Assembly: GCF_902493135.1 (NCBI RefSeq)
Contig: NZ_CABUOD010000013.1
Span: 1 to 64,000 of the forward strand
DNA length: 64,000 nt
Direction: 5' to 3'
Origin: an uncultured Parabacteroides sp.
GTDB taxonomy: Bacteria; Bacteroidota; Bacteroidia; Bacteroidales; Tannerellaceae
Shown: in pieces, positions 43,701 to 52,565 of the stretch
How the letters are laid out: each line of letters opens with the position of its first letter
Numbering within the stretch: the first letter of the stretch is position 1
The notes under the pieces: model-generated
Seen by the model: the letters and a program-made list of their open reading frames with translations, nothing else
Told to the model about the DNA's origin: nothing
The model's database searches: none
Made by a program: the position numbers and the translations under genes

Positions 43701-44103
43701 TCTTTTGCTGGGCAACGACCGGGGCGGATGGGTCCTTTGCCTTATGGCTCGACAGGACAATGTAGGAACCCTTCTGGGAATAACTTAATCCCAACTGGGT
43801 AGAGAGATTATCCAGAACCTCCTTGATGGACTTACCGACCATATTAACGGATATCCTTTTATTCACATTCACGCCTGTGTCATAGATAAAAAGATATTCC
43901 GTCTGCTTTTCAATAGTATTCAGATAATCTTTCACTGAAAGATTATCACCCTGCAAGGTGATCTTTTGCGATATCGCATTCTCTGCATGCAAGCAGAGAA
44001 TGGCTGCAAATAATAACATATAGGTTATTCTCATAATCCTAAATAAATGTTTATGCCGTGATTTTAATAAGAGACAAAACCCCGACAAAGGTATTTTATT
44101 CAT
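40756..44103 (-). CDS. SusC/RagA TonB-dependent transporter with STN domain (PUL 2)
   Basis: 1115 residues from the ATG at 44103; the frame stays open to 44175 but without a ribosome-binding site. The long basic lead before the signal helix (LLKSRHKHLFRIMRITYMLLF) is common in this group. STN domain about 52-100, CarbD domain about 135-210 (GVVTDDLGEPIIGANVIEKG), plug at SEVVVVGYG, barrel ending LRIVNFGVNIIF. It works with the FecR protein at 44250 and the SusD protein at 39065. Confidence 0.94.
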   Translation of the reverse strand: MNKIPLSGFCLLLKSRHKHLFRIMRITYMLLFAAILCLHAENAISQKITLQGDNLSVKDYLNTIEKQTEYLFIYDTGVNVNKRISVNMVGKSIKEVLDNLSTQLGLSYSQKGSYIVLSSHKAKDPSAPVVAQQKKTITGVVTDDLGEPIIGANVIEKGTTNGIITDIDGKFTLEVAPGAVVQISYIGYNTQEVKVGNQSTLAIRLVEDTQALSEVVVVGYGVQRKVTTTGAVTKLEGDEINKMTVVNATKALQGLSPGITVVDRGGAPGSDDPEIYLRGVGTTGNAKPLVLVDGIEMSLSQIPSSEIENISVLKDAASASIYGSRAAHGVILVTTKRGKEGKVKLSYDGTIGFQDRAVKAEQVSAREYMTMVNEALVNSGGSIQYSEDDILATERGDDPYNHSYLNWGNEVYKPTYITQHTLNLTGGSEVGRYLVSFDYLDQPGLVKNTEYQRYSYRVNTDLNIGKMLKVSSDVTYRHIDRLWPESLGSVQYEVWSMQPTSPVKYENGDYRLDKQNRNAISLMDMDVVGEDRYNKDIVYGQVKADFEPIKDLVFTGMASLNGSWDRRKIHYKNYKYYNEAGELVTQRNNPNSVKDSRNNSYQMTLRFLANYKKRFGDDHDLALLYGMEQISYRNYYSMAQRKDLISDALPDVSLGSAGSQFAEGYPTKWGINSFFGRVNYGFKDKYLFEANIRTDGSSRFAKGHKWGVFPSFSAAWRISEEGFMKNLGFVDNLKLRASWGQTGNERIDAFMYLPQYNTSNVVMNGSLVSAVYQKKMANPDVTWETVEQTNIGLDFGFLNNTIYGELDWYSKDTKDILLALGIPHFIGLDAPEQNAGVVRNSGIEAMVGFRKTFGEFTFNTSFNLAYNKNEWVDRGGDDKNISGYNIQTIGSPLNAFYIYQADGLIANEQELEEYRAKYKSDPRGMSDLHAGDVKLVDTNNDGTIDPDDRQIFTSNIPKFTYGWNISGEYKGFDLSLLFQGSSGANRMMYGEWIEGPSYEAFTGVHFRDRWTEENQNGNAEMPRLEAANNRNASTYNSFFLKKTNYLRLKNAQLGYTFSKGITDKLRITKLRLYVSGSNLLTFSSLYQGLDPEGKSDRINDFPPLRIVNFGVNIIF

Positions 44104-44249
44104 AACTTTGTGATATTTAAAGATTAATACTTGTGTTAGACATGTGTTAGTTGCAAGGCGGTGAATCTCGCACATTCATCGCCTTTTTACATTGTTTTCC
44201 GTGCTTTATTTCATTCCATAGGCATTTCTCGTTTTTAATTTAAGGTTAC

Positions 44250-45194
44250 TTACTTGATATAGATAATCGTGTTATCGTCACTACGGGTAAAGCTAAAACG
44301 CGTACTGCGTTGCAACACCTGCAAGATGAAATCCACACCGTCCGAGACACGGCATTTACCGCTGCATTTATAGTCATGCAGTCTTTCGTTCCGGATTACG
44401 ATACGGATATCATACGTCTTTTCAAAGCGTTGCATCAAATCGGCAAAACGGATATCCTCAAAACAGATCAGCCCCTCTTTCCAACGATAATCATCCAGGT
44501 TGCGGATCGATTCGACCACCATATCATTGCCTCTCAATTCAGCTTTCTGCATAGGGGCAAGCCGGAGCTTCGATCCCGGTTCCAGGTTGTTCGTCAATTC
44601 GATAGAACCTTCCAACAGAGCAGCGGAGAACTCACAATTCAGCTCCTCCACCCGGACATTGAATTTCGTTCCCAAAACTTTTATATCGTATCGATTCGTT
44701 TGTACGACAAAAGGATGTTCCGCATCTTTAGATACGTCGAAATAGGCTTCCCCCTTCAGCGAGACGTTACGGGTTTCCTCCTTAAAAGAGGCCGGATAGG
44801 TCAATTCGCTACAAGCGTTCAGCCAAACGTTCGTCCCATCGGACAGGGTGATATTCGCCCGCTGACCCGGAGGGACGGAAATCTTGTTCATCGCCAACGC
44901 AGGAGCCGGCTTCGCCATACGGTCATATATGTACAAGGCGGATACTATCAAAACGGATATTGCAGCAGCTATCTTCAGGGATTCTCCGATAACGAAAGGC
45001 AAACTGAGACGGCGGGCGGCCCGTTCCGAAGGGCTATTTTTCGCCTGATGCAACAACAGCACATCAAAATATTTCCGCTCTTTTATCAGCTCTTCCCTAT
45101 TTTTATCAGAAGCATCCGCCCAATTGCAGACAGCCTCTTCCTCTTCAAAAGAAGCTGTCCCTGCAAAAAACCGATGTAATACTTTTTTGTCCAT
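44250..45194 (-). CDS. FecR-family anti-sigma factor (PUL 2)
   Basis: 314 residues. Cytosolic part (1-68), membrane helix about 71-90 (IAAAISVLIVSALYIYD), periplasmic FecR domain with ITLSDGTNVWLNACSELTYP and KVLGTKFNVR, and DUF4974 (CFEDIRFADLMQRFEKTYDI). Unlike the FecR genes of PUL 1 and PUL 3, it does not come next after its sigma gene: a glycosidase gene lies between. Confidence 0.92.
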   Translation of the reverse strand: MDKKVLHRFFAGTASFEEEEAVCNWADASDKNREELIKERKYFDVLLLHQAKNSPSERAARRLSLPFVIGESLKIAAAISVLIVSALYIYDRMAKPAPALAMNKISVPPGQRANITLSDGTNVWLNACSELTYPASFKEETRNVSLKGEAYFDVSKDAEHPFVVQTNRYDIKVLGTKFNVRVEELNCEFSAALLEGSIELTNNLEPGSKLRLAPMQKAELRGNDMVVESIRNLDDYRWKEGLICFEDIRFADLMQRFEKTYDIRIVIRNERLHDYKCSGKCRVSDGVDFILQVLQRSTRFSFTRSDDNTIIYIK

Positions 45195-45226
45195 ATACTA
45201 TATAAGCACTCCCCGGAAGCAACCCC

Positions 45227-47215
45227 CTAAAATTTTATCCGGATATTTTCACCTTCTTTTATTTTCCGGTTGCTGATCGTTTTTCCGTCGGAGAGAACGG
45301 CAACTTGCAATTTATCTCCGGCACGCTTCACCTCGATATCGAAGACCTTTCCGAAAGCGCAGATCTTCCGCAGGTTCATGTGATCCCACTCCTGCGGGAG
45401 GCGGGGAGTAAAGACAAATGAATTCAGGCCGGTCGGGCGAATACCGAACATGCCTTCCGTGATGATGCGGCAATACAAACCGCTTTCGGCCGACAAATGG
45501 CGTTGGCTGCCTTCCGGCCATGCCTCGATGGCATAAGGGACGTGTTCTCCCAACAAACGCTGGGAAGAGTAGAACTTCAGGTAATCTGTGGCTTTCTCCG
45601 TTTCGCCGCAAGCATACACGCCACGCAAAGCATACAAGGTGGAACGATCCCAGAATGTTTCACTTCCGGCCTGCGTCAGCAAACCGTTTTCCGTCCACAG
45701 GCGCGGCGAGAACAAAGCCTGTATGGTCGCATCTTTCCGGTCCTGGATTCCAACCGTGAGCGGTATGCAGATCCAGGAACGCAGGACATCGTTGCCTTCA
45801 TAATATTTATAGGTATCGAATCCCTCGACGGTCCCGCCGAAATAGCGGTCGATATTTTTCTTCAGCGTTGTAGCCTGACGAGCATAGGCAGCTACCGGCT
45901 TACCCAAATCTTTTCCTAAATAACCGGCCGAGATCAAAGCATCATAATATAAGGAAGAAGTACAAAGATTTGCTTTTCCGGCAGGGAAACGGTTTTCCAG
46001 TTCATCCGCATCGGAAGCCACAACTCCGCCTTCATTCAAATTGCGCCGGCAATATTCCAGGCACCATTCGATCAGCGGCCATAATTTTTCGGCCTCCTCC
46101 TTGTCTCCGCATGACAAAGCATAACGGGAAGCGCCATACGCAACCATTGCCGCATCGCCACGGTCGCCGGCTCCCGCCCAGATGTCGATGCCTTCGGCTA
46201 TGATCGAACTGGGGATCGGCTTGTATTCCGGATTCATGAAACGGGCAAAGTGCTCATAGGAACACAGTGCGGAGCGGTTTCCAATCTCATACCCTAAATA
46301 AGGGAAGAAGGGATTGATATATTCCGCCTGGTCGTTCGCCCAGATAGCGGCATAATAGGATTCGCCGCCGGGACCGTGCATCAAGCCGCCTTTCGTGTCG
46401 TAAATACTTTCGGCACCGCGTATTTTTGCAAAGGCGAACATCGTGTTGATGACAGGATCGGGCGTGTCTAAGACCAGCTTGTCCCAAAATCCGGCAATCA
46501 ACGCTTGGCGGGCCTGCAATTCCTGCTCTATGTCGAAAGCCTGTTCATTTTCATCCTTCTTATATCCGGCGAAGGTCGCGCTGAAGGTCAACTCCTCGCC
46601 CGGTTGCAACTGGCGGGCCGCTTGTCCGTTGATAGTCGCAACCAGCTTGTAGCTACCCTCCACTCCTTTCGCAGGATCCGTCCCGATCACCGAACGGGAA
46701 GAAGGAATTTCCACCGACACGACGGATTCGCCTGTATTCCGTAAAATATATTTTTCACAAAAAGCAGGATTCTTGGTGGAAGGGAACAGGATGCGGGTTA
46801 GGCCGAGCTTGCCTTTGCGGGGAAGCACATATTCGCTCTGCACGACCATCGTGCCGTTCAACGTGACCTCTTTTACTTTTTCGTTCAGCAACGACTGTCC
46901 GTTTACTTCGACCATATCCGTCACGTCCCAGGCAAAACGGCGCATCAGGCTGGCATGCGTATTGTTCGGGATCGTGCGGAGCATCGGCCATACCAGACTC
47001 CTGTTCAGCAGAAAAGCCCCGTTCGCATCGACTCCGTAACGCAGGACGGTCGAAACTTTCAACCCGCTCATTTCGAGATGGTCTTCATGCGGGACGCGCC
47101 CGTCTATCTGCCAGGTAATACCACCGGCAGGATTAATGACCCAACGATCGGCTGCCGAAACGGAAAGGCAACTGATCCATAAAAGAGATAAAAGGCAATA
47201 AATCTGTTTTTTCAT
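45227..47215 (-). CDS. Six-hairpin (alpha/alpha-barrel) glycosidase-like protein
   Basis: 662 residues with a signal peptide (about 1-21, CLSVSAAD). An N-terminal beta-sandwich (about 25-235) is followed by an (alpha/alpha)6 barrel (about 240-590): INTMFAFAKIRGAESIYDTKGG, YYAAIWANDQAEYINPFFPY (aspartate pair WANDQAEY as candidate catalytic region), DADELENRFPAGKANL and ETFWDRSTLYALRG. A small C-terminal beta domain closes it. The fold is like GH78, GH95, GH63 and relatives, but I could not place it in one family. It lies between the sigma and FecR genes of PUL 2. Confidence 0.7.
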   Translation of the reverse strand: MKKQIYCLLSLLWISCLSVSAADRWVINPAGGITWQIDGRVPHEDHLEMSGLKVSTVLRYGVDANGAFLLNRSLVWPMLRTIPNNTHASLMRRFAWDVTDMVEVNGQSLLNEKVKEVTLNGTMVVQSEYVLPRKGKLGLTRILFPSTKNPAFCEKYILRNTGESVVSVEIPSSRSVIGTDPAKGVEGSYKLVATINGQAARQLQPGEELTFSATFAGYKKDENEQAFDIEQELQARQALIAGFWDKLVLDTPDPVINTMFAFAKIRGAESIYDTKGGLMHGPGGESYYAAIWANDQAEYINPFFPYLGYEIGNRSALCSYEHFARFMNPEYKPIPSSIIAEGIDIWAGAGDRGDAAMVAYGASRYALSCGDKEEAEKLWPLIEWCLEYCRRNLNEGGVVASDADELENRFPAGKANLCTSSLYYDALISAGYLGKDLGKPVAAYARQATTLKKNIDRYFGGTVEGFDTYKYYEGNDVLRSWICIPLTVGIQDRKDATIQALFSPRLWTENGLLTQAGSETFWDRSTLYALRGVYACGETEKATDYLKFYSSQRLLGEHVPYAIEAWPEGSQRHLSAESGLYCRIITEGMFGIRPTGLNSFVFTPRLPQEWDHMNLRKICAFGKVFDIEVKRAGDKLQVAVLSDGKTISNRKIKEGENIRIKF

Positions 47216-47286
47216 GTTATTTAATTGATAATGTGTTTTTCAAACTTCCTATAATAATAAGCACTTCAAACGGAGAACCCCCTAAA

Positions 47287-47841
47287 TCATATGAACAACA
47301 GGATGGTCATATAATCCTTCAACTGCACCTTTAAGATCCTCAATGCTTTGGAAATATGGAACTCCACGCTCTTGACGGAGAGCGAAAAATGGGCGGCGAT
47401 TTCCGGATAGGTTTTATTTTCATAGCGGCTCATGATAAAGATCCGGCGGGTCTTGTCGGACATCATCGCCAAGGCCTCATCGACGAGACGTCCGGCTTCC
47501 GAACTGAAGATTTCCTGCGGATCGCAGGCTTCAAGGGTGGCGATCCGCAGGTCGTTCACCCGCTGCTGGTGTTCCTGGATGCGTTGTTCCACATCCTCGC
47601 GGACACGAAGATGGCGAAGGTAGTTCAGGCATTTATGTTTGATCGCTTCCAAGATATAGGCAGGGATATTCGAATCGGATGCAAGCGCGTGGCGGTTTTC
47701 CCAGTAATACATGATCCCCTCGACAGCAATATCTTCCGCTGCCGCTTCATCTTGTGTGTACGTATTGGCGAAACGCACAAACAATCCGTGATAATCGGCA
47801 AACAATTTGTTAAAAGCTTTTATCTCCGAGGTAGTTTCCAT
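47287..47841 (-). CDS. ECF-type RNA polymerase sigma factor (PUL 2)
   Basis: 184 residues. Region 2: FADYHGLFVRFANTYTQDEA and DIAVEGIMYYWENR. Region 4: MSRYENKTYPEIAAHFSLSVKSVEFHISKAL, then the hydrophobic tail MTILLFI. Its anti-sigma partner at 44250 is separated from it by the six-hairpin glycosidase gene. It lies just after the inverted repeat that marks the end of PUL 3. Confidence 0.93.
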   Translation of the reverse strand: METTSEIKAFNKLFADYHGLFVRFANTYTQDEAAAEDIAVEGIMYYWENRHALASDSNIPAYILEAIKHKCLNYLRHLRVREDVEQRIQEHQQRVNDLRIATLEACDPQEIFSSEAGRLVDEALAMMSDKTRRIFIMSRYENKTYPEIAAHFSLSVKSVEFHISKALRILKVQLKDYMTILLFI

Positions 47842-47881
47842 GGTTCCTTTATTCGCGGATAAAGATAATATAAATTTCCTA

Positions 47882-47921
47882 ACAGAAAGTTTCCGGGAAG
47901 AGTGTTTTCCGGAAACTTTCT
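47882..47921. terminator. 14-bp perfect inverted repeat between PUL 3 and PUL 2
   Basis: CAGAAAGTTTCCGG (47882-47895) and CCGGAAACTTTCTG (47908-47921) pair perfectly around a 12-nt loop. It lies in the 86-bp gap between the truncated GH31 stop and the sigma start. No clean T-run follows on the minus strand, so it may be a weak or bidirectional terminator, or a boundary stem. Confidence 0.55.
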
Positions 47922-47927
47922 GCGCAT

Positions 47928-48827
47928 TTATCTTATTTTTTCAAACCAAGGAAGGCGTTCCAAAGGAGCCGCCACGTCGATCGTTTTCGGCCCCTTGAAC
48001 TTTTTGCCCGTATCGTCCAGCCATACGCCTTTTGGCAACTGCACTTTTCGTGTATTCCCTTTCGTCAGTACCGGAGCAACCAAATATTTGTCGCCCAACA
48101 TGAACTGGTCTTTACAATCGATGAAACCTTGATGCGGGAACGCATATTCCATATGACGGATAATCGGTTCCCCGGTCTTTGCGGCATGATGCGCCTGTTC
48201 GAGGATGTATGCTCCCATCTTTTCATGCAGACGGGCATAATCGCGGCAGATCGCCAGATGTTCCGCATCGAGGATACGCCATGGGGCTACCGAAAACTGC
48301 ATCATCGGCATCAAGGCGTGTACCTGGCAGGAACGGACAATCAATTCCTGGTCGAGCTTCGTCTGATCTACCCCCAAGAATGAAGCGAACTGTCCGCCGC
48401 CGATCATATCCGGGCAGGCGTATGCATAGCCCAACAGGCCGGCAGCCATCATGTCGGGTATCAGCAGACCGACTGCTTTCCAGGAGTAATCCTTGTCACC
48501 GAGGCGTTGGACCAATGCTTCGCCGCCCATCTTCCATCCGGCCCGGTATTCATTGAACGGGAAGTCCAACCCGATCTTCGCCCAATACCGGCATATATCG
48601 ACGGAGGTAGCCGACTTATCGTAAAACTCCAGTTCCGGGTCGTTATAATGGCCGATGTCACCGGCATCGAACTTAAAGCCATCCGCCCCGTATTTCTCCT
48701 GCATGCCGCGCAACTGTTGTTTCAGATGTCCGGCAGCCGCCGGATTACTCAGGTCATAGCAGGCGCTATAGCCGTTCCACCAAGAGTAATCCGTGCCTAA
48801 AAGAAAGTACAACAGGAATTCTCTCAC
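47928..48827 (-). pseudogene. 5'-truncated glycoside hydrolase family 31 gene
   Basis: 299 residues from a GTG at 48827, whereas GH31 enzymes are usually over 600. The frame enters at the middle of the catalytic barrel (WWNGYSACYDLSNPAA). It retains the nucleophile Asp54 in DGFKFDAGD, the acid/base region GDKDYSW (about 110-116), and the C-terminal beta domains. The N-terminal sandwich, the first half of the barrel and any signal peptide are missing. The GH89 stop is 12 bp upstream, so a deletion joined them. It is probably inactive unless it pairs with another chain. Confidence 0.75.
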
Positions 48828-48839
48828 GACAATAAATCA

Positions 48840-50996
48840 TCAGTTACCGAATATTTCGGCAAATATACGTTTTACAGTTGGAATGCAATCACCATCCGGC
48901 TGGTTGGAGTAAGGACTTGTCTGCCTTGTCCAGGGTTCCTCGATCGCATAGAAGTCGATCTTTGCCGGAGTTTTACCCTCCAAAAGCCGTGTCTGATAGT
49001 CGAACCAGGTCTTCCAACGCATATAATAGAAATCTTTCAGGATACCGTTCCATTCACGATGGGCATAATCACGCAAGCCGCCTTCGTCGGCCGCCAACCG
49101 GTTGCCCCAGGTCGTGATCTGCACACGGGCGTTCCATTCGTACAAGTCCTTTTCTTCGGGGGTATTTCCCAGACTGCGGGCCCGGCCAATCCAGGTTCCG
49201 ACCCTGAACTCCGGGCGTGTTCCGAGCAATTCGTCCTGCAACAGGATCAGGCGCAGGAAACGGTCGGCGGCATCCTTATACAAAACCTTGTCGCCGGCGG
49301 CGAAGGCCGCTTCCACGACTTTTTCCGTCAGACGTCCTTTCTCGGCGATTGCCTGGCGGACGATATCGACCAGATCATACTCGAAATTATTGTTTCCCTT
49401 GAACTGATCGGCAACAGACACCATCATGGCGGCGGCACGGATCACATCGTTCGGATCGTAATAATCTTCCATTTCCGACCAGCTCGAAACCAGATACGGA
49501 TGATCGGTAGGACGGGCACAGAACACGGACTCATGGGTTCCCTGCTGCGTATTCGCGTCCGGACAATTATAGATGGAATTGCTCAACAGGACCCATGCAT
49601 CCTCAACAGCCGGATCGCTCTTTCCGTAACGGGCCGCCGTGTAGGCTTTCAACCACTGATCTTTATCGAAACGCTGCGAGCGCCAAGGCAGTTCGGTCAA
49701 CAGTTCGAACATCACCGGGTTGTTTTCGCTTCCTTCCATCGTCATGCCGACCCCTTTCAGCGTCGTGCCGAAGGGGCTTTCCTTTGCCTTATAGAATTCG
49801 TCGATCACATGTTTCATCTTCCCGTGCAACCCGACGTTCCCTCCATAGTTCAACAACATGCAGTAAATCCAGTCGTGCTGCCCGAAACCATCCTTCCGAT
49901 ACCAGGTAGAGGCCGGATCCCCCCACTGCGGACGGCTTTCCGCAAACAAATCCAACACGATCAGATCACCGGCTTTTAAATTCTCGATCATCCGGGGACG
50001 CGGGTTCGCCTGCCAGGCCTGCGCCACCCAAACGGCTTCCGGATTGTTCTTTTTCATCGCCTGCATAATCGCTTTGCCGGCCGCATCCAGATCCACGCCG
50101 GCCACACTCCCGCCTTCATGGAACGGGTCCATGCTGTAATAGTTCGCTTTGCCGTACAACTTATTCATCTCCTTATAATATAAGGAAGCAATCTCCTGGA
50201 ACCGAGGGTCGGTCGGCTGCAAAAATGCCGGACGGCGATATCCGCACCACAAACCCGGATCGGAGACATTCAAGCCTAACTTTTCTTTTGCGTTATGGGG
50301 AACCATCCCGGAGTATCCGGGGAAAACCGGCTCGATACCGTACTCACGCATCCGCTTCACGATCTGTTTCTGCAAAGCGACCTGCTGCCCGTACCAACTG
50401 TCCGGATTCGGACCGCCCCAGCCTTCCAGGTTGTTCATCAGCCACCAGGCCTGGAAACCGGGACCGGCTACAAACTCGTCGATCTCCTCCTTCGTATAGC
50501 CCAACTTGCTCAATACATTGTACCAGACACCATCCGTCCCGACCATCGCCAACGGCAGGTTGATCCCGTGCAACGCCATCCAGTCGATCTCTTTCTCCCA
50601 ACGCGCCCAATCCCAGAAAGCCATCGTATAGGAAAACGTACAATAGTTGAAGTCATAACGGTATTTCATATCCGTCTCATGACGTTCCTTCTGCTTCACG
50701 GCGGGCAGGACTTCGGGCAACTCCGCCTGCATGCCGTTCCAGGAAAGATGAATCCCAGCATAATATTTCAGATACCAGTTCAACCCGGAAGCGATACTCA
50801 CATAATTGTTTCCACGGATCACCACCTTGTCGCCTTTCTGGTCGAGTTCGAAGAAATCGGCAGGCGATTTTACCTGTTCAATCACAAATTTACGCGATGC
50901 ACCTTTGTCGATACGTTCCAGCAACCCTTCGATAGGGGAAGCCGCCTTAACGGCAAGCGCAACCAGCAGCAAGCCGAGGATATGGATGATTTTCAT
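48840..50996 (-). CDS. Alpha-N-acetylglucosaminidase, GH89
   Basis: 718 residues, the size of bacterial and human NAGLU. It removes terminal alpha-linked GlcNAc, found on gastric mucin (alpha-1,4) and heparan sulfate. Signal peptide about 1-18. NAGLU N-terminal domain about 25-105; TIM barrel with NYCTFSYTMAFWDWARWEKE and WMALHGINLPLAMVGTDGVW; catalytic acid in DPFHEGGSV; nucleophile in MTMEGSENNPVMFELLTELPW; C-terminal helical domain from about 480. Its ATG overlaps the stop of the DUF4874 gene, so they are translated together. In PUL 3 it would act outside the inner membrane. Confidence 0.94.
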   Translation of the reverse strand: MKIIHILGLLLVALAVKAASPIEGLLERIDKGASRKFVIEQVKSPADFFELDQKGDKVVIRGNNYVSIASGLNWYLKYYAGIHLSWNGMQAELPEVLPAVKQKERHETDMKYRYDFNYCTFSYTMAFWDWARWEKEIDWMALHGINLPLAMVGTDGVWYNVLSKLGYTKEEIDEFVAGPGFQAWWLMNNLEGWGGPNPDSWYGQQVALQKQIVKRMREYGIEPVFPGYSGMVPHNAKEKLGLNVSDPGLWCGYRRPAFLQPTDPRFQEIASLYYKEMNKLYGKANYYSMDPFHEGGSVAGVDLDAAGKAIMQAMKKNNPEAVWVAQAWQANPRPRMIENLKAGDLIVLDLFAESRPQWGDPASTWYRKDGFGQHDWIYCMLLNYGGNVGLHGKMKHVIDEFYKAKESPFGTTLKGVGMTMEGSENNPVMFELLTELPWRSQRFDKDQWLKAYTAARYGKSDPAVEDAWVLLSNSIYNCPDANTQQGTHESVFCARPTDHPYLVSSWSEMEDYYDPNDVIRAAAMMVSVADQFKGNNNFEYDLVDIVRQAIAEKGRLTEKVVEAAFAAGDKVLYKDAADRFLRLILLQDELLGTRPEFRVGTWIGRARSLGNTPEEKDLYEWNARVQITTWGNRLAADEGGLRDYAHREWNGILKDFYYMRWKTWFDYQTRLLEGKTPAKIDFYAIEEPWTRQTSPYSNQPDGDCIPTVKRIFAEIFGN

Positions 50997-52564
50997 TTGA
51001 TAGAGATTTTATTCATTAAGATATTGACACCATACTTTCCGTCAGGCGACACCCACCATTGCGTATCGCCATTCGCGCAACGGATCGCGCAACGGTTATC
51101 ATACTGCAGACGAGCGGAACCGTCCGGAATCCATAGGCCGAGGCGGTACGTCCCTTTTTCCAGGTCTGCCGGAATTTGCAGATCGGTCGAAATTGTATGC
51201 AGCAACGGAGTACATGCGCTATCACCCGGCTCATACGGTTGCCAGTCGTTCACATCCGCATCGGTCAAGGCGGCATGGCAGACCTTGCCAGACTCGTCGA
51301 TCAGGACCAAATAGACCGGATGTTCGTTAAACAAGGTCGAGAATCCCCGGTTTACCAAAGATATCTCGACCGGATTAGCCTGCCCGGCAAGCAAAGTCGC
51401 CGGAGCCGTCATCTCCTGCAACTCGATACGGTAACCGAGGTGGTCCCGGATATAATCGAATACGTTCCGTTCTGCCACAGAACCGTCTTTCCTGGTGAAA
51501 TATCCGTCCGATACCGGCATCTTGTTTTCCCGCAGGAATTCTACGGAAACAGGGGTTTCCTTCCAATACATCATGGAATACTTCTCTTTCGTATTCTTTT
51601 CTTTATAGTTATGGGTCGCACTAAGCGAAGTGAAATGTTGCAGGAACAGGCGCCGTGCCGTCTGCAATCCGTCGATCACCCATCCGGCTTCGGGATTATC
51701 AGGGTCCTCATTCATGCTCCAGGTCCCCCAGGGCAGTTCCCCGTCGACCGGAAGATAAGGAGACTCACGCACAATTTGTTCATAAGCCGGCGTGCCTTCG
51801 GACATTTCACCATCCCAGCGATGTTGCTTGATCACAATAAAATCATCGTGAAAAGAGACACGCTTATAATCATCCGAAACCGGATCCAACAAGTTCTTAT
51901 ATTCGGGAACCCGTATCTGGACAGCCCGCCCTTCCGGTGCCATCCGGCAGATGTGTTGCAAAACAGTCCGTTTCGTCTCGTCCGACTTCTCCAAGCCGTG
52001 AAAAGAACTGTGCCATTCTCCCCAAGCGCCGATCATACCTGCTTGCACGACCTGGATCACATCTTTATTCTTTTCGAGAAAAGGCCGGAGCTGTTCCGTA
52101 TGACGGACGATATCTTCCAACGTCGGCCCCGTTGCCGCCCTTCCCATAAATTGGGTTTCGTAGGCAAAACGGAGCACTGCTTTCTTGCCAAGTTCACGCA
52201 GTTTATCAAGAAAAATATTCATCGTCCGGAAATCCGCCTCTGTCAAATCCTTTCCGACTGCTCCCGTCAGATAGAAATAGGTCTGAACCAGGGAAACACT
52301 GTCGGATGCATAAAGTTCGGACTGCTCTTCCAGATAGGAGGTGATATCAGGATATTCTTCGGGAGCCCAGACATAGTTCTTTTCCGTTACATCCAGCGCC
52401 ACTTCAAGACGGAACCCTCTTTCGGGATTATACAGTCCTTCCATACCTGCCGGATCATCCGCATAAATGCCCCGGAAAGTACGATGCTGCACACCGGAGT
52501 TGCAAGAGGTGAAATACCCAAGTGCCAATGCGATAGCCAGAGCCAAGGTCACTATGTTCTTCAT
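50993..52564 (-). CDS. DUF4874/DUF4832 lipoprotein
   Basis: 523 residues, lipoprotein signal (ALALGYFTSC). The N-terminal DUF4874 barrel-like part (about 35-210) contains GLYNPERGFRLEV, VLRFAYETQF and VQAGMIGAWGEWHSS, where Glu in GAWGEWH looks like a barrel active-site residue. DUF4832 (about 230-510) follows with a beta-sandwich end (LGYRIELQEMTAPATLLAGQ). The fold resembles a glycosidase, but no activity is established as far as I know. Overlaps GH89 by 4 bp and follows GH16 by 1 bp, so it belongs to that enzyme set. Confidence 0.8.
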   Translation of the reverse strand: MKNIVTLALAIALALGYFTSCNSGVQHRTFRGIYADDPAGMEGLYNPERGFRLEVALDVTEKNYVWAPEEYPDITSYLEEQSELYASDSVSLVQTYFYLTGAVGKDLTEADFRTMNIFLDKLRELGKKAVLRFAYETQFMGRAATGPTLEDIVRHTEQLRPFLEKNKDVIQVVQAGMIGAWGEWHSSFHGLEKSDETKRTVLQHICRMAPEGRAVQIRVPEYKNLLDPVSDDYKRVSFHDDFIVIKQHRWDGEMSEGTPAYEQIVRESPYLPVDGELPWGTWSMNEDPDNPEAGWVIDGLQTARRLFLQHFTSLSATHNYKEKNTKEKYSMMYWKETPVSVEFLRENKMPVSDGYFTRKDGSVAERNVFDYIRDHLGYRIELQEMTAPATLLAGQANPVEISLVNRGFSTLFNEHPVYLVLIDESGKVCHAALTDADVNDWQPYEPGDSACTPLLHTISTDLQIPADLEKGTYRLGLWIPDGSARLQYDNRCAIRCANGDTQWWVSPDGKYGVNILMNKISIK

Positions 52565-52565
52565 A

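Noticed and set aside
49059..51314. Long plus-strand frames opposite GH89
   Set aside because: Shadows of the GH89 gene, which has both catalytic motifs.
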